Assembly (NCBI RefSeq): GCF_002198095.1
Contig: NZ_NHMK01000031.1
Location: forward strand, 18,501 to 82,500
Length of the DNA stretch: 64,000 nucleotides
Direction: 5' to 3'
Source of the DNA: Deinococcus indicus
GTDB lineage: Bacteria > Deinococcota > Deinococci > Deinococcales > Deinococcaceae
Shown here: positions 9,274-23,619 of the stretch, piece after piece
How positions within the stretch are numbered: the first letter of the stretch is position 1
Layout of the letters: the number at the start of each line of letters is the position of its first letter
Notes under the pieces: model-generated
The model's input: only the letters and a program-made list of their open reading frames with translations
Told to the model about the DNA's origin: nothing
Database searches by the model: none
Program-made: the position numbers and the translations under genes

Positions 9274-9462
9274 GAATTCTGTCGGCCTGCAACCATAACT
9301 GGGGTGGGGGGCGGCGCGGTACAGTGAGCGGCGCAGCACTGACGTCCTTCACCTCCTCGTTCCGGCCGGGGGCCTGAACGGCAGCGGGAACCCCGACTGG
9401 AAGCGTTCCCAGCTGCGGCGCCCGCCCCCCGCCCAGATTTCACAGCAGACCCAGGAGCCCGC

Positions 9463-10371
<909 letters not shown>

Positions 10372-10375
10372 ACCC

Positions 10376-10933
10376 ATGACGCTCGTGGCGGCTGCCGAAG
10401 CCTTCGCGCGGCCGTTCTACGACGCCCCGGAGCGGGCGTACCACACCGCCGCGCACGTCCAGTCCCTGATCCGGGCGCTGGGCGGGCGCGGCGTGCTCAC
10501 GCCGGAACTGGAACTGGCGGCGTGGGGGCACGACCTGATCTACGATCCGCGCGCCGCCGACAACGAGGAACGCAGCGCGGACGTGTTCAGCTCGTGGCTG
10601 GCCGCACAGAGAGCCGGTGGGGACGTGCAGGCGCAGGTGCGGGACCTGATTCTCGCCACGCGCCACACCACACCCCCGACCACGCGGGCCGGGGCGCTGT
10701 TCGTGGACGCGGACCTGGGCATCCTGGGCGCCGACCCCGACGACTTCGACGCCTACGACCGCGCCATCCGCGCCGAGTACGCGCACGTTCCGGACGGCGC
10801 CTACCGGGCGGGTCGCTCGGGGGTGCTGCGCGGTTTCCTGAGCCGCGAGCGGCTGTTCCTCACGCCGGAATTCGCGGCGCTGGACGCCCCGGCACGCCTC
10901 AATCTGCGCCGGGCTCTGGAGCGGCTGGCATAG
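10376..10933 (+). CDS. HD-superfamily metal-dependent phosphohydrolase
   Basis: A 185-residue predicted hydrolase. Metal-binding residues are visible in YHTAAHVQSL near residue 22 and WGHDLIYDP near 49 (the HD pair), followed by NEERSADV near 62 and FVDADLGILG near 110. It belongs to the COG4339-type group of uncharacterised HD proteins. It begins 4 nt after the glucokinase stop. Its last 35 nt overlap the 3' end of the convergent CoA-transferase gene. Substrate unknown, probably a phosphorylated small molecule. Confidence 0.85.
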   Translation: MTLVAAAEAFARPFYDAPERAYHTAAHVQSLIRALGGRGVLTPELELAAWGHDLIYDPRAADNEERSADVFSSWLAAQRAGGDVQAQVRDLILATRHTTPPTTRAGALFVDADLGILGADPDDFDAYDRAIRAEYAHVPDGAYRAGRSGVLRGFLSRERLFLTPEFAALDAPARLNLRRALERLA

Positions 10934-12110
10934 ACCCGGCCCTCCCTGGCAGTCCCAGTTCGGCCAGCAGCTCGGCGGTGTGCTGGCCGGGCGTGGGCGG
11001 CGCGCGGCGCACCGGCAGGGCCTCGCCACCAAAACGCCAGGGTGGGCTGGTCACGGTCGTCGCTCCCAGCGTGGGGTGCGGGACGGTCACGGCCACGCCA
11101 CGCGCCTGCACGTGCGGGTCCGCGAACACCTCGGCCAGATCGTTCACGGGGCCACACGGCACGCCCGCACGTTCCAGGCGGTCCATGACCTCCTGCCGCG
11201 AGTAACGGGCCAGTCCGGGCAGCATCCGGGTGTCCAGGTCCGCGCGGTGCGTCACGCGGCCCTCGTTCGTGGCGAGGCGGGCGTCCGCACCCAGGTCCGT
11301 CAGGTCCAGCGCCTCGCAGAAGCGCCGCCACAGCGCGTCGTTCCCCACCGCCACGTTCACGAACCCGTCCGCGCAGGGGAACGTTCCGTACGGCACGATG
11401 GACCGGTGATCGTTCCCGGTGGGCGTGGGCACCTCCCCGGTCGCCAGGAAACGGCCCACCTGCGAACTGCCCAGCGCCACCACGCTCTCGAGCAGGTTCA
11501 CGTCCACCCGCTCGCCGCGCCCGGTGCGTTCGCGGGCGTACAGCGCCGCCAGGATCGCCTGCGTGACCAGCGACCCCGCGAACACATCGGCCACCGCCAC
11601 ACCCACCCGCAGGGGCGGCCCGCCCGGCTCGCCGTTGTAACTCATCATGCCGCCCATGCCCTGCGCCACGACGTCGTACCCGGCCCGGTCCCGGTACGGG
11701 CCGTCCAGCCCGAAACCCGTGATGCTCGCGTAGATCAGGCGCGGGTGGGCGGCGCTCAGGGCCTCCCAGCCCAGGCCCAGGCGGTCCAGCGTGCCGGGCC
11801 GGAAGTTCTCGATCAGCACGTCACTCCCGGCGATCAGGCGGTGCGCGGCCTCCAGTCCGTCCGGGGTTTTCAGGTCCAGGGTCAGGCTGCGCTTGTTGCG
11901 GTTCACGCTCAGGAAGTAACTGCTCTCGCGGCCCCCCTCCCCCACCTGAAAGGGCGGCCCCCAGGCGCGCGTGTCGTCCCCGCCCGGCGGCTCGACCTTG
12001 ATCACGTCCGCGCCCAGGTCGCCCAGCAGCATGGTGGCGAACGGCCCGGTCAGCACCCGCGTGAAATCCGCGATCCGCACGCCGCTCAGGGGCAGGGTGG
12101 AGGGGGTCAC
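10899..12110 (-). CDS. Family III CoA-transferase (CaiB/BaiF type)
   Basis: Transfers CoA between carboxylic acids. The 403 residues span the family: LSGVRIADFTRVLTGPFATMLLGDLGADVIKVE at the N-terminus, NRNKRSLTLDLK, FRPGTLDRLGL, and GYDVVAQGMGGMMSYNGEPGG with the catalytic aspartate. The start is uncertain: the GTG at 12110 gives the normal family N-terminus, while the frame stays open to an ATG at 12224 with a non-homologous Pro/Cys-rich extension. The 3' end overlaps the convergent HD gene. The actual acid substrates are unknown and neighbours give no clue. Confidence 0.85.
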   Translation of the reverse strand: MTPSTLPLSGVRIADFTRVLTGPFATMLLGDLGADVIKVEPPGGDDTRAWGPPFQVGEGGRESSYFLSVNRNKRSLTLDLKTPDGLEAAHRLIAGSDVLIENFRPGTLDRLGLGWEALSAAHPRLIYASITGFGLDGPYRDRAGYDVVAQGMGGMMSYNGEPGGPPLRVGVAVADVFAGSLVTQAILAALYARERTGRGERVDVNLLESVVALGSSQVGRFLATGEVPTPTGNDHRSIVPYGTFPCADGFVNVAVGNDALWRRFCEALDLTDLGADARLATNEGRVTHRADLDTRMLPGLARYSRQEVMDRLERAGVPCGPVNDLAEVFADPHVQARGVAVTVPHPTLGATTVTSPPWRFGGEALPVRRAPPTPGQHTAELLAELGLPGRAGSMPAAPEPGAD

Positions 12111-12316
12111 GGGCGTGAAGGGCAGGGCAGGAGTGTGGGCATACGGGCACCTCGGAAGGATCAGACGGGCGCAGCCACAGGGCAGCGGCGCGGCGGGAAC
12201 AGGGTTGTGGTTGCCGCGCAGCATAGCGCGCCCGCACGCACAGCGCACAGAAAACCGCCCTCCGGGTGGGGGGCGGTCCGTGGAGCGCAGCTGTGGTGGA
12301 ACGCAGTTGCGTCTTC

Positions 12317-12449
12317 GTACGGATCCCGTCTGTTTCGTCGTTCACCCGGCACAGCACCGGGTGATCGACTCCACGCCCGGCATCCGCCTTGCTCCAACTC
12401 GCGTCCGCTCGGGTTGAACGGTTTTGACAGACCATTCAACCGGAGTTGT
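12317..12449 (-). repeat. Interspersed palindromic repeat, copy C (short form, diverged)
   Basis: Reverse orientation: GTACGGATCCCGTCTGTTTCG at the low end, the core CTCCACGCCCGGCATCCG, and GGTTGAACGG-type stem and CAACCGGAG at the high end. The terminal CCGTAT is degraded to TTGTTCTC, 2 nt before the atpD stop codon. It fills most of the 341-nt gap between atpD and the CoA-transferase start; the rest (12111-12316) shows no gene. Confidence 0.8.
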
Positions 12450-12451
12450 TC

Positions 12452-13126
12452 TCAGTCGGCGGCGCTGCCGTGGTTTCCGGCCTGCGCGTTGGCCTTGTCC
12501 TTGGCGGCTTCGGCTTCCAGTTTCGCCTTGATCTTCTTCAGGGTGAAGCTGGCCTCGCGTTCGCGCTGGTCGAGCACCCCGCGGATGAAGCGGATGTCCT
12601 CCTGAATGCCCGGAATGCGGATCTGTTCCAGGGCGTTCACGCGGCGGCTGGTCTTCTTGATTTCCTCGCCGATGCGGCGCAGTTTCGTCTCGGTCGCGGC
12701 GACCTTGACGATGGCCTCCAGCACCCCGCCGAAGTCGGTGGCGGCCTGGATGGTGCGCGCGCCGACGTTGATGGGGCTGAACGTGGCGGCGTTGCGACGC
12801 TCCGGGATCTCGATCTTGGGGACCTTCACGCCGTAGATGCTCACGATCTGCATGTCGACGGCGTAGTCGCCGCTGCCGGCGAGGCTGAGGCTCTCGACGG
12901 CCTCGGGGCTGTCCCAGGCTTTCGCGCCGAACAGGCTGGTGTACGCGCCCTTGCTGACGCCGGCGAGTTCCTCGCGCGCGGCGAGGGCGTCCTTGACGAG
13001 CGCGAAGAACTCGCCGATGAGGGCGTCACGCTTGCGTTTCAGGAGGTCCGCGCCGCTCTGAGCGGTTTTCAGGCTGGCCTTGCTGGCCAGCATGGCGCTG
13101 CGGGTGGGGCTGATCTGTTCTGCCAT
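12452..13126 (-). CDS. atpD: V/A-type ATPase subunit D (central rotor stalk)
   Basis: Central-stalk subunit transmitting rotation between the A3B3 head and the membrane ring. The 224 residues start with ISPTRSAMLASKASLKTA and are mostly long helices: TLSLAGSGDYAVDMQIVSIYG near 85 and LRRIGEEIKKTSRRVNALEQI near 140, typical of the D family. The C-terminus ends in a Lys/Ala-rich helix. ATG is preceded by GGAGGTG. It is the last gene of the nine-gene operon and is separated from atpB by 82 nt containing a 13-bp stem-loop. Confidence 0.96.
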   Translation of the reverse strand: MAEQISPTRSAMLASKASLKTAQSGADLLKRKRDALIGEFFALVKDALAAREELAGVSKGAYTSLFGAKAWDSPEAVESLSLAGSGDYAVDMQIVSIYGVKVPKIEIPERRNAATFSPINVGARTIQAATDFGGVLEAIVKVAATETKLRRIGEEIKKTSRRVNALEQIRIPGIQEDIRFIRGVLDQREREASFTLKKIKAKLEAEAAKDKANAQAGNHGSAAD

Positions 13127-13155
13127 AAGTATTCACCTCCCTGGTCGGTCGGTCA

Positions 13156-13203
13156 TGACGGAAGGCGGGAAGTCCAGGCTGGGGGCCGGGCCGCCTTCCG
13201 TCA
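13156..13203 (-). promoter_or_regulatory. 13-bp perfect stem-loop between atpB and atpD
   Basis: Arms 13156-13168 (TGACGGAAGGCGG) and 13191-13203, 22-nt loop, beginning 5 nt after the atpB stop codon in the transcript. No T-run follows. Position suggests mRNA stabilisation or partial termination that separates expression of A/B (three copies per enzyme) from D (one copy); this is inference. Confidence 0.6.
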
Positions 13204-13208
13204 GGGGG

Positions 13209-16363
<3,155 letters not shown>

Positions 16364-16373
16364 TTGGTACTCC

Positions 16374-16480
16374 TTGGGAGGGGCAGAAGGCGGAAGGCCG
16401 ATGGCAGAAGGCCGCGAGCGAGAACGCTCGAGCTTCTTCTGTGTTGTTGCCATCTGCTATCTGCCATCTGCCTTCAACCT
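16374..16480 (-). repeat. Heptad-rich palindromic spacer between atpF and atpA
   Basis: One flank carries repeats of GCCATCT/GCTATCT/GCCATCT (16447-16472), the other GGCAGAAGGCGGAAGGCCGATGGCAG-like units in the opposite sense, with a central CGAGCG-AGAA-CGCTCG stem (16415-16430). It is an insertion of a repeat-like module within the ATPase operon and resembles 7708-7757 in style. Confidence 0.6.
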
Positions 16481-16485
16481 CCGTT

Positions 16486-16826
16486 TTACAGTTTGATGTC
16501 GAAGCCGATGGTGTCGCGCACCAGCTTGCCCATGTAGGCCTTGGCGTCGACGGTGTCCGGGTTGAACGCGTCGCGCAGGCTGGGGATGGGCAGCAGGATC
16601 GGCAGGTCGCGGCCCCGCATGACGCGGGCGGTGGCGGTGACGGGATCGGCGATCAGGCCGGTGTCCACGGCGATCAGGCCGTAGGTGCCGCTGACGATCA
16701 CGCGTTCCAGTTCGGCCACGGCCGTCTCGGCGGTCGCCTCGATCACCTCGGCGCCCGCGAGGCGGTAGCCGGTGGCGGTCTCGGCGTCGCTGAGTACGGC
16801 GACACGCTGGGTGGAGGTGCTTTTGG

Positions 16827-16830
<4 letters not shown>
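16486..16830 (-). CDS. atpF: V/A-type ATPase subunit F
   Basis: Small rotor-stalk subunit that binds subunit D. The 114 residues have the single Rossmann-like alpha/beta layout of the family: QRVAVLSDAETATGYRLAGAEV at the N-terminus, GLIAVDTGLI in the middle, PILLPIPSLRD near 80 and a C-terminal helix ending TIGFDIKL. The start overlaps the atpC stop (ATGA, 16827-16830). The stop is followed by a 122-nt repeat-containing spacer before atpA. Confidence 0.94.
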
Positions 16831-17804
<974 letters not shown>

Positions 17805-17812
17805 GTCGGTCC

Positions 17813-18382
17813 TTACTCGGCCAGCAGTCGGCTGATCTGCGGCGCGAGTTCACCGCGCACGCGGTCCAGTCGGCCGGTGAGGGTGTTCTGGATGCTGGAC
17901 TTGCCGCCGGGGCCGACCAGGCGCACGCCGGTCTTGACCTGCTCGTTCACGCGGACGTCCAGGGTGCGGCCCAGCTGGGCCAGCGCCTGACGGACGGCGT
18001 CGTGTTCGTTCAGGCTGGCCTCGACCGCCTCGGCGTTGGGCAGGACCTGCAGGGCCTCGCTGATCAGCTTCGCCAGGATCATGGGGTATTCGGGCGAGGT
18101 GACGCTGGAGTGCAGGTACTGCTCGGAGACCTTGAAGGCCTGGGCCTGCAGGGTGTCGGAGGAGGTCAGGCGCTGGGCGTTGCTGTCCAGGTCGGCGGCG
18201 CTGCGGGCGCGGACGAGTTCCGCCTGCCGCTGGTTGGCCAGCTGGCGGGTGCGGCTCTCGACGAGCGTCCGGGCGCGTTCCTGGGCGCCGGCGACGATCT
18301 GCTCGGCGCGGGCCTGCGCGTCGGCGCGGATGCGCTCGATTTCGGCCTGGGCTTCGTTTTCGAGGAGCTTGTCGAGCGCCAT
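17813..18382 (-). CDS. atpE: V/A-type ATPase subunit E (peripheral stalk)
   Basis: Peripheral-stalk subunit holding the A3B3 head against rotation. The 189 residues comprise a long charged N-terminal helix (LENEAQAEIERIRADAQARAEQIVAGAQERARTL region, residues 6-60) that pairs with subunit G/H, and a globular C-terminal domain with VRLVGPGGKSSIQNTL near 155. Start ATG follows the proteolipid stop by a single nucleotide, so the two are coupled. Confidence 0.93.
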   Translation of the reverse strand: MALDKLLENEAQAEIERIRADAQARAEQIVAGAQERARTLVESRTRQLANQRQAELVRARSAADLDSNAQRLTSSDTLQAQAFKVSEQYLHSSVTSPEYPMILAKLISEALQVLPNAEAVEASLNEHDAVRQALAQLGRTLDVRVNEQVKTGVRLVGPGGKSSIQNTLTGRLDRVRGELAPQISRLLAE

Positions 18383-18383
18383 A

Positions 18384-18683
18384 TCAGATCAGGAACAGCG
18401 CAAGGAAGCCGAAGATGACCAGGGTTTCGGGCAGCAGGAAGTACAGCAGCAGGCCGCCGGCCTTGCTGGGGTCCTCGGCGACGGCGCCGACGAGGCTGGA
18501 GCCGATGCGGGCCTGGGCGATGCCGGTGCCGATGGCGCCGAGACCGAGGGCGAGGCCCTTACCGACGGCGATCAGGCCTTCCTGGCTGGAGTCAGAGGCG
18601 GCTTCGGCGGCTTCCTGGGCGAAACCGGTGCTGGCGAGGGCGAGGACGAGGGCAGCGACGGCGATCTTGTTGTACTGGGTCAT
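18384..18683 (-). CDS. atpK: V/A-type ATPase proteolipid subunit K (c ring)
   Basis: Membrane rotor subunit; 99 residues. An N-terminal hydrophobic segment ending in FAQEAAEA resembles a cleavable signal, as in the Thermus homologue. Two TM helices follow: LIAVGKGLALGLGAIGTGIAQ and LLYFLLPETLVIFGFLALFLI. The ion-binding glutamate is in LLPETLVIF. The loop QARIGSSLVGAVAEDPSK is typical. ATG at 18683 is chosen because AGGAG is 8 nt upstream; a GTG 9 nt earlier would overlap the SD. Confidence 0.95.
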   Translation of the reverse strand: MTQYNKIAVAALVLALASTGFAQEAAEAASDSSQEGLIAVGKGLALGLGAIGTGIAQARIGSSLVGAVAEDPSKAGGLLLYFLLPETLVIFGFLALFLI

Positions 18684-18699
18684 GGTGAACACTCCTGGT

Positions 18700-20769
18700 T
18701 TATTTGACCTGCCCCTGGGTGGGGCTGAGGCGGCGAAGGGGGTTGTAACGGGGGCTGGTTTCGGTGTTGAAGCCGGTGGGGTTCAGGAACTCGACCATGT
18801 GCAGTCGGATGGGCTGCAGGATGTGGCCGATGAGGGTGAGGGCGAGAACGAAGAAGTGCAGGATCACGCCGACCAGCAGGCCCAGCAGCAGACCGAGGAA
18901 GCCGAGGCTCTCGTAGAGGCTCCAGCCCAGGTCGGTGCACAGCTTGGCGAGAATGGCGGACACGAGGCCCACGGCGAAGATTCGGGCGTAACTGACGACC
19001 GCGCCGCCCTGTGAGAGCAGTTCGATGGGCAGCAGCGGGAAGTGCTTGATGACGCGCAGCCAGCCGACGATGAACGCGGCGAAGCCCAGGAACATCAGCC
19101 AGACGCGGGGGTCGGCGAAGTTGCTGAGTGCGCCGAAGTCCTTGGCGGCGCGGCTGATGAAGGCCAGCAGCACCAGGGCACCGACGCCGCCGAACAGCGC
19201 GATGCCTTCCCAGGTGTGGACGGGGTCTTTGTGCTTGAGTCCCTGCTGGATACGGATCGCCCAGCCCCACAGGACCTGAAGGATGCCGAACAGCAGCGCG
19301 AACACCAGGGCGACGTTGCTGAAGTACTCGGTTTCCAGGCGGGGGAACACGATGGGCAGGAAGCCCTCGTAATACCCTTCCTTGGCCTTGTACGGGTCGA
19401 CCGGGAAGGTCAGGCCGGTCCAGCCCCAGAGGCGGTCGAGCAGTTCCGGGTTGATGTAGAAGAAGTGCACGTGCTCAAGCAGGGTGCCGAAGAACTCGCC
19501 GGTGAGGAAGCCCCACACGATGGTCCAGGCGGCCATGACGTTCGTCACGAAGCCCAGGTCCTTGAGGGTGGCGGGCGGGATGTACGCACCCATGAAGCTC
19601 AGGTCCCAGCCCTCGTTGCGCCGGGCCTTGCCCAGCAGCCACAGGCCGAAGGCGAGGAACATCAGGCCGTACGCGATGTCGGCGATGATGATCCCGAAGA
19701 ACAGCGGGAAGAACAGTGCCACGATCCAGGTGGGATCGAAACTGCCGTACTTGGGCGGCGACATCAGGCCCATGACGACCTGGAAGGGCCGCACGTAGCT
19801 GTTGTTCTTCAGTTCGACCGGCACGAGCGCGTCGTGGTGCTCGTCCACGGCGTGCAGTTCGTAGCTGACGGCGTCACCGAAGGGCGCCAGGGCCGCCGTG
19901 AGGGCGGCGGCGCGGTCCTGCGGCACGTAGCCCTGCAGCGCGAGGCTGTACTTGCCGCGTGCGGACACGGCGCGGACATCGTGCACGGCCACGCGGTCTT
20001 TCAGGACGTCGCGGATGGCGTACAGGACGGGCGCGTGCGTCTGGGCCAGCCGGTCGCGTTCGGTGTTCAGTTCGCGCTGGCGGGCTTCCCCGCTGCGGGC
20101 GATCTGTTCCATCTGCTCGGCTGCCTCGCTGAGGCTCAGGCGGTCGAAACGGCCCGGCAGGCGCAGCTCGCCGAGGCGGACGCGGCCCAGGGCGGCGCGC
20201 GCGGCGTCACGGTCACCGGTCAGGGTGGCGATCAGGCCCACGCGGTTCTGCCCGACCGTCTCGGTCGCCAGGGCGTGGCGGTCGCGCAGCGTCTCGTTCA
20301 GCGCGGCCTGCAACTCGGCGACGTTGTCGGTCGGCTGAAGCAGGAACGGCACGGTCGCCACGCGGCGGCTGCGGTCCAGCCCGCCGGCCAGGCGCGACAG
20401 GGCGCGCACGGCGTCACCGTAGGTGGCTTCGGCGTCCAGGTCGGCCTGGAATTCCTGACGCTGACGGGCGAGCGCGGCCACGGGAAGCGCGGCCTGCTCG
20501 ATGGTGTCGGCCCAGGTGGTCTCGGCGGGCAGCGGGGCGGGAGCCGGGCGGTAGCTGCCCAGTTCCGCGAGGGTGCTTTCCACGCGGGCGAGCAGGCGCT
20601 CGTCCTCGCGGCGGCTCTGGGCGTCTGTGCCGGCCAGGGTCCCGGTGTTCAGTGGACCGCCCGTGATGGGCTTGAGGTGCAGCACCCCGGCGTTCTGCAG
20701 GGCCGCAATGACGGCGTCGCTGTCGCGTTTGCGCGTGGCGATCACGACCTGCTGCATGGGGTTGATCAC
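18700..20769 (-). CDS. atpI: V/A-type ATPase subunit I (a subunit)
   Basis: Stator membrane subunit forming the ion half-channels; 689 residues. The N-terminal half (1-330) is cytoplasmic and coiled-coil rich, starting [20 protein letters not shown]. The C-terminal half has about eight TM helices, including [20 protein letters not shown] near 345 and [17 protein letters not shown] near 590 with the essential arginine region. The start is GTG at 20769, overlapping the upstream stop (GTGA); Thermus homologues begin with the same MIxPM motif. The stop is 16 nt before the atpK start. Confidence 0.96.
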   Translation of the reverse strand: MINPMQQVVIATRKRDSDAVIAALQNAGVLHLKPITGGPLNTGTLAGTDAQSRREDERLLARVESTLAELGSYRPAPAPLPAETTWADTIEQAALPVAALARQRQEFQADLDAEATYGDAVRALSRLAGGLDRSRRVATVPFLLQPTDNVAELQAALNETLRDRHALATETVGQNRVGLIATLTGDRDAARAALGRVRLGELRLPGRFDRLSLSEAAEQMEQIARSGEARQRELNTERDRLAQTHAPVLYAIRDVLKDRVAVHDVRAVSARGKYSLALQGYVPQDRAAALTAALAPFGDAVSYELHAVDEHHDALVPVELKNNSYVRPFQVVMGLMSPPKYGSFDPTWIVALFFPLFFGIIIADIAYGLMFLAFGLWLLGKARRNEGWDLSFMGAYIPPATLKDLGFVTNVMAAWTIVWGFLTGEFFGTLLEHVHFFYINPELLDRLWGWTGLTFPVDPYKAKEGYYEGFLPIVFPRLETEYFSNVALVFALLFGILQVLWGWAIRIQQGLKHKDPVHTWEGIALFGGVGALVLLAFISRAAKDFGALSNFADPRVWLMFLGFAAFIVGWLRVIKHFPLLPIELLSQGGAVVSYARIFAVGLVSAILAKLCTDLGWSLYESLGFLGLLLGLLVGVILHFFVLALTLIGHILQPIRLHMVEFLNPTGFNTETSPRYNPLRRLSPTQGQVK

Positions 20770-21083
20770 GGAAGCACCGCCCTCATGATGGTGTCCACGG
20801 CCTGGCCCAGTTTGGCCTCGGCGCGGGCGCGGGTGGCCTGTGCCTGCTCCTGGGCGCTGGCGCTGGCCTGCGCGCGAATCTGCTGCACTTCGGCGCCGAG
20901 CGTCTGCTCGTGCTCGGTCTGCAGGGCTTTCGCGCGGGCTTCAGCTTCGCGGAGGATGCCGGCAGCTTCCGCCTCGGCTGCTTCCACGGTCGCCTGCGCC
21001 TGTGCGCGGGCCGCTTCGATCTGCGCGTCCAGCGCCGCTTCACGGCTGGCCAGTTCACTTAAGACTCGACTTGAGACGTCCAA
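20766..21083 (-). CDS. atpG: V/A-type ATPase subunit G/H (peripheral stalk)
   Basis: Peripheral-stalk subunit partnering E, called G or H in different species. The 105 residues form one almost uninterrupted Ala/Glu/Gln/Arg helix ([19 protein letters not shown] region) with heptad spacing, ending [11 protein letters not shown]. The start is TTG at 21083 with GGAGG 8 nt upstream. It is the first gene of the operon and is co-translated with atpI through a 4-nt overlap. Confidence 0.88.
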   Translation of the reverse strand: MDVSSRVLSELASREAALDAQIEAARAQAQATVEAAEAEAAGILREAEARAKALQTEHEQTLGAEVQQIRAQASASAQEQAQATRARAEAKLGQAVDTIMRAVLP

Positions 21084-21487
21084 AACTCACTCCTCCTTTC
21101 CCTTCGTGACTCAAGCACCCCGGTCAAGGCGCCCCATGAACGTCATGGGGTGTGGCGGGGGTGCGGTGAGTTTTGCGGTGGCCCGACCCTTTGTGATAAT
21201 TGCGTCAGACTCGTAATCCATCCTAACACAGCCTTTTCGGGAATCCGGGAGGGCAAGCGTCCCTGCTGGGCCCGCCAACCGCCGGTCAGCACGCCGCGTT
21301 CCTGGCCGGGTGACGGCCCCGGAACAGGGGCCCCGGAACAGAGCGCGGCAGGACAAGGCCTGCCTTCCGGGGATGCGGTCGGAGGCAGGCAGACGTGGAG
21401 GGTCGTGGATTGTCAGGCCGGCCGCGCAGGGCCGCGTGGAGGGACAGGAAAGATCAGGTCAGGAAGGCGCTCAGGGGAGGGTGGGGA
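21084..21487. promoter_or_regulatory. 404-nt gap: V-ATPase operon leader and amtB 3' flank
   Basis: The part next to atpG holds the SD for its TTG start and a stem-loop CCCCATGA (21132-21139) / TCATGGGG (21143-21150). An AT-rich stretch (21192-21232) probably contains the minus-strand operon promoter, but no clear -35/-10 pair is seen. The remaining 250 nt beside amtB are GC-rich with no recognised gene. Confidence 0.4.
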
Positions 21488-22804
21488 TCAGTCGCCGCCG
21501 ACGAACACCGGCGCGCCCAGGCCCGTCTCGTTCTCGCTGTAGCCCTGCTCGCTGTGGGCGGCGATGTCCATGCCCGTGACCTCCTGGCTGGCCGGGACGC
21601 GCAGCGGCGTGACCAGCGACACCAGTTTCAGCAGGATGAAGCTGCCCACCCCGGCGAAGGCGAGGCTCGCCACGACACTCACGATCTGCACGATCATCTG
21701 CTCGCCCACGGGCTTGCCGGCGCCGGTCGTCCAGGCGAGCGCGCCGGTCAGCAGGGCGCCCACAATGCCGGCCACGCCGTGGCAGGCGAACACGTCGAGG
21801 GAATCGTCGGCACGCAGGCGGTGCTTGAGCTGCACGGCCCAGTAGCTGGCGGTGGCGCCCAGCGCGCCGATCACCAGCGCGGCCCAGGGGCTCACGAAGG
21901 CGCAGGCGGGGGTGATGGCGACCAGACCCACGACCACGCCGGTCGCGGCGCCCACGGCGGTGGGTTTGCCGTTGCGGACGCTTTCCCAGACCAGCCAGGT
22001 CAGCATCGCGGCGGCCGGGGCGATCAGGGTGGTGATGAAGGCCAGCGCGGCGGTCTGACCGGCGCTCAGGGCGCTGCCGGCGTTGAAGCCCATCCAGCCG
22101 AACCACAGCAGCCCGGCGCCCAGCAGGACCAGCGGGACGTTGTGCGGCACGTGCGCCACGCGGGGGTGCCCCAGGCGCGGCCCGACCACGAACGCAGCGA
22201 CCAGGGCGCTGATTCCGGCGCTGATGTGAATGACGGTGCCGCCCGCGAAGTCCAGCGCGCCGTCCTTGAACAGCCAGCCGTCGGCGCTCCAGACCCAGTG
22301 GGCCAGCGGCGAGTAGATCAGCAGGGTCCACAGGCCGCCGAACAGCACGAAGGCCCCGAAGCGCATGCGTTCCACGACCGCGCCGCTGATCAGGGCCAGC
22401 GCGATGATGGCGAACATCGCCTGGAACGCCGCGAACACGTACGTGGGGATGGTGCCGCTCAGGGCGCCGCTCAGGCCCTCGAGGCCCAGGTTGCCCAGGC
22501 CGCCGATCAGGGCGTTGCCGCCCTCGCCGAAGGCCAGGGTGTACCCGGCCAGCATCCACAGCACGCCGACGATCCCGATGGACACGAAGCTCATCATCAT
22601 GGTGTTCAGGACGCTCTGGGCGCGGGTCAGGCCGCCGTAGAAGAACGCGAGGCCCGGCGTCATCAGCAGGACCAGCGCGGCGGACACCAGCATCCAGGCG
22701 GTGTCGCCGGTGTTCAGTTCGGGTTTGGCGTCCTGCGCGAGGGCCGCGCCGCCCAGCAGCAACGCGAGCGGCAGGGCCGCCTTCAGGGGGGTGGGGTGGG
22801 TCAT
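21488..22804 (-). CDS. amtB: Ammonium transporter AmtB
   Basis: Trimeric inner-membrane ammonia/ammonium channel; 438 residues. After an N-terminal signal-like segment (about 1-23, ending AALAQDA) there are 11 predicted TM helices. Family marks include FYGGLTRAQSVLNTMMMS, the twin pore histidines in GTVIHISAGISALVAA and DVFACHGVAGIVGALLTG, and GWMGFNAGSAL. ATG at 22804 has AAGGAG 7 nt upstream; the frame is open further upstream but would overlap glnK. It follows glnK by 23 nt on one transcript, the usual pairing in which the PII protein plugs the channel. Confidence 0.96.
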   Translation of the reverse strand: MTHPTPLKAALPLALLLGGAALAQDAKPELNTGDTAWMLVSAALVLLMTPGLAFFYGGLTRAQSVLNTMMMSFVSIGIVGVLWMLAGYTLAFGEGGNALIGGLGNLGLEGLSGALSGTIPTYVFAAFQAMFAIIALALISGAVVERMRFGAFVLFGGLWTLLIYSPLAHWVWSADGWLFKDGALDFAGGTVIHISAGISALVAAFVVGPRLGHPRVAHVPHNVPLVLLGAGLLWFGWMGFNAGSALSAGQTAALAFITTLIAPAAAMLTWLVWESVRNGKPTAVGAATGVVVGLVAITPACAFVSPWAALVIGALGATASYWAVQLKHRLRADDSLDVFACHGVAGIVGALLTGALAWTTGAGKPVGEQMIVQIVSVVASLAFAGVGSFILLKLVSLVTPLRVPASQEVTGMDIAAHSEQGYSENETGLGAPVFVGGD

Positions 22805-22827
22805 GGTCGCTCCTTGATCGGGGCCGC

Positions 22828-23199
<372 letters not shown>

Positions 23200-23252
23200 G
23201 GTGTCTCCCTTTTCCGGTTCAATTTGCAGTTTTCGCATCCCTGCATACCCCG

Positions 23253-23281
23253 AGCTTAGAGACACATGTGCAGAATGTCAA
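23253..23281 (-). promoter_or_regulatory. Sigma-A promoter of glnK-amtB
   Basis: On the minus strand TTGACA (23276-23281), 17-nt spacer, TAAGCT (23253-23258). The leader is about 47 nt and contains the glnK SD. The spacer holds the palindrome CACATGTG, and GACACATG (23261-23268) has an inverted partner CATGTGTC at 23326-23333, a possible regulator site. The region 23282-23484 upstream is AT-rich near the promoter and shows no gene. Confidence 0.85.
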
Positions 23282-23484
23282 AAGTTTTCTTGCGATTTGG
23301 CTAGATTTTTCTGCGCAGATTGCGTCATGTGTCCGCAAAACTGCATCCTGTTGCGGCGCGGCGCCTCACGCCCCCGGAGGAGCGGTTCTCCCCTCCCCCG
23401 CTCTGGCCGCCGGCGGGACAGAAGGCGGCGCGGCAGCCCCTGTGAAGGACTGCCGCGCCACTCTGATGTTCGCTGCTGCTTCTA

Positions 23485-23619
23485 ACACGGATTCCGTTTG
23501 TTTCGCCGACAATCCGGAACTTCACCGGATTGCCAGCTCCACGTCCGGAACCCGTGTTGCTCCCACTCGCTTCGCTCGGGTTGAACGGGCTTTGCAGCCC
23601 ATTCAACCGGAGTCCGTAT
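23485..23619 (-). repeat. Interspersed palindromic repeat, copy D (short form)
   Basis: Reverse orientation: ACACGGATTCCGTTTG at the low end, CAATCCGG/CCGGATTG and TTGAACGGG/CCCATTCAA stem-loops inside, and CCGGAGTCCGTAT at the high end. The high end touches the stop codon (TAA, 23619-23621) of the DUF4126 gene, sharing one base. Confidence 0.9.

Noticed and set aside
19042..21216. A 724-codon plus-strand frame across atpI
   Set aside because: Antisense shadow of atpI and atpG with no recognisable domain; both V-ATPase subunits are certain.
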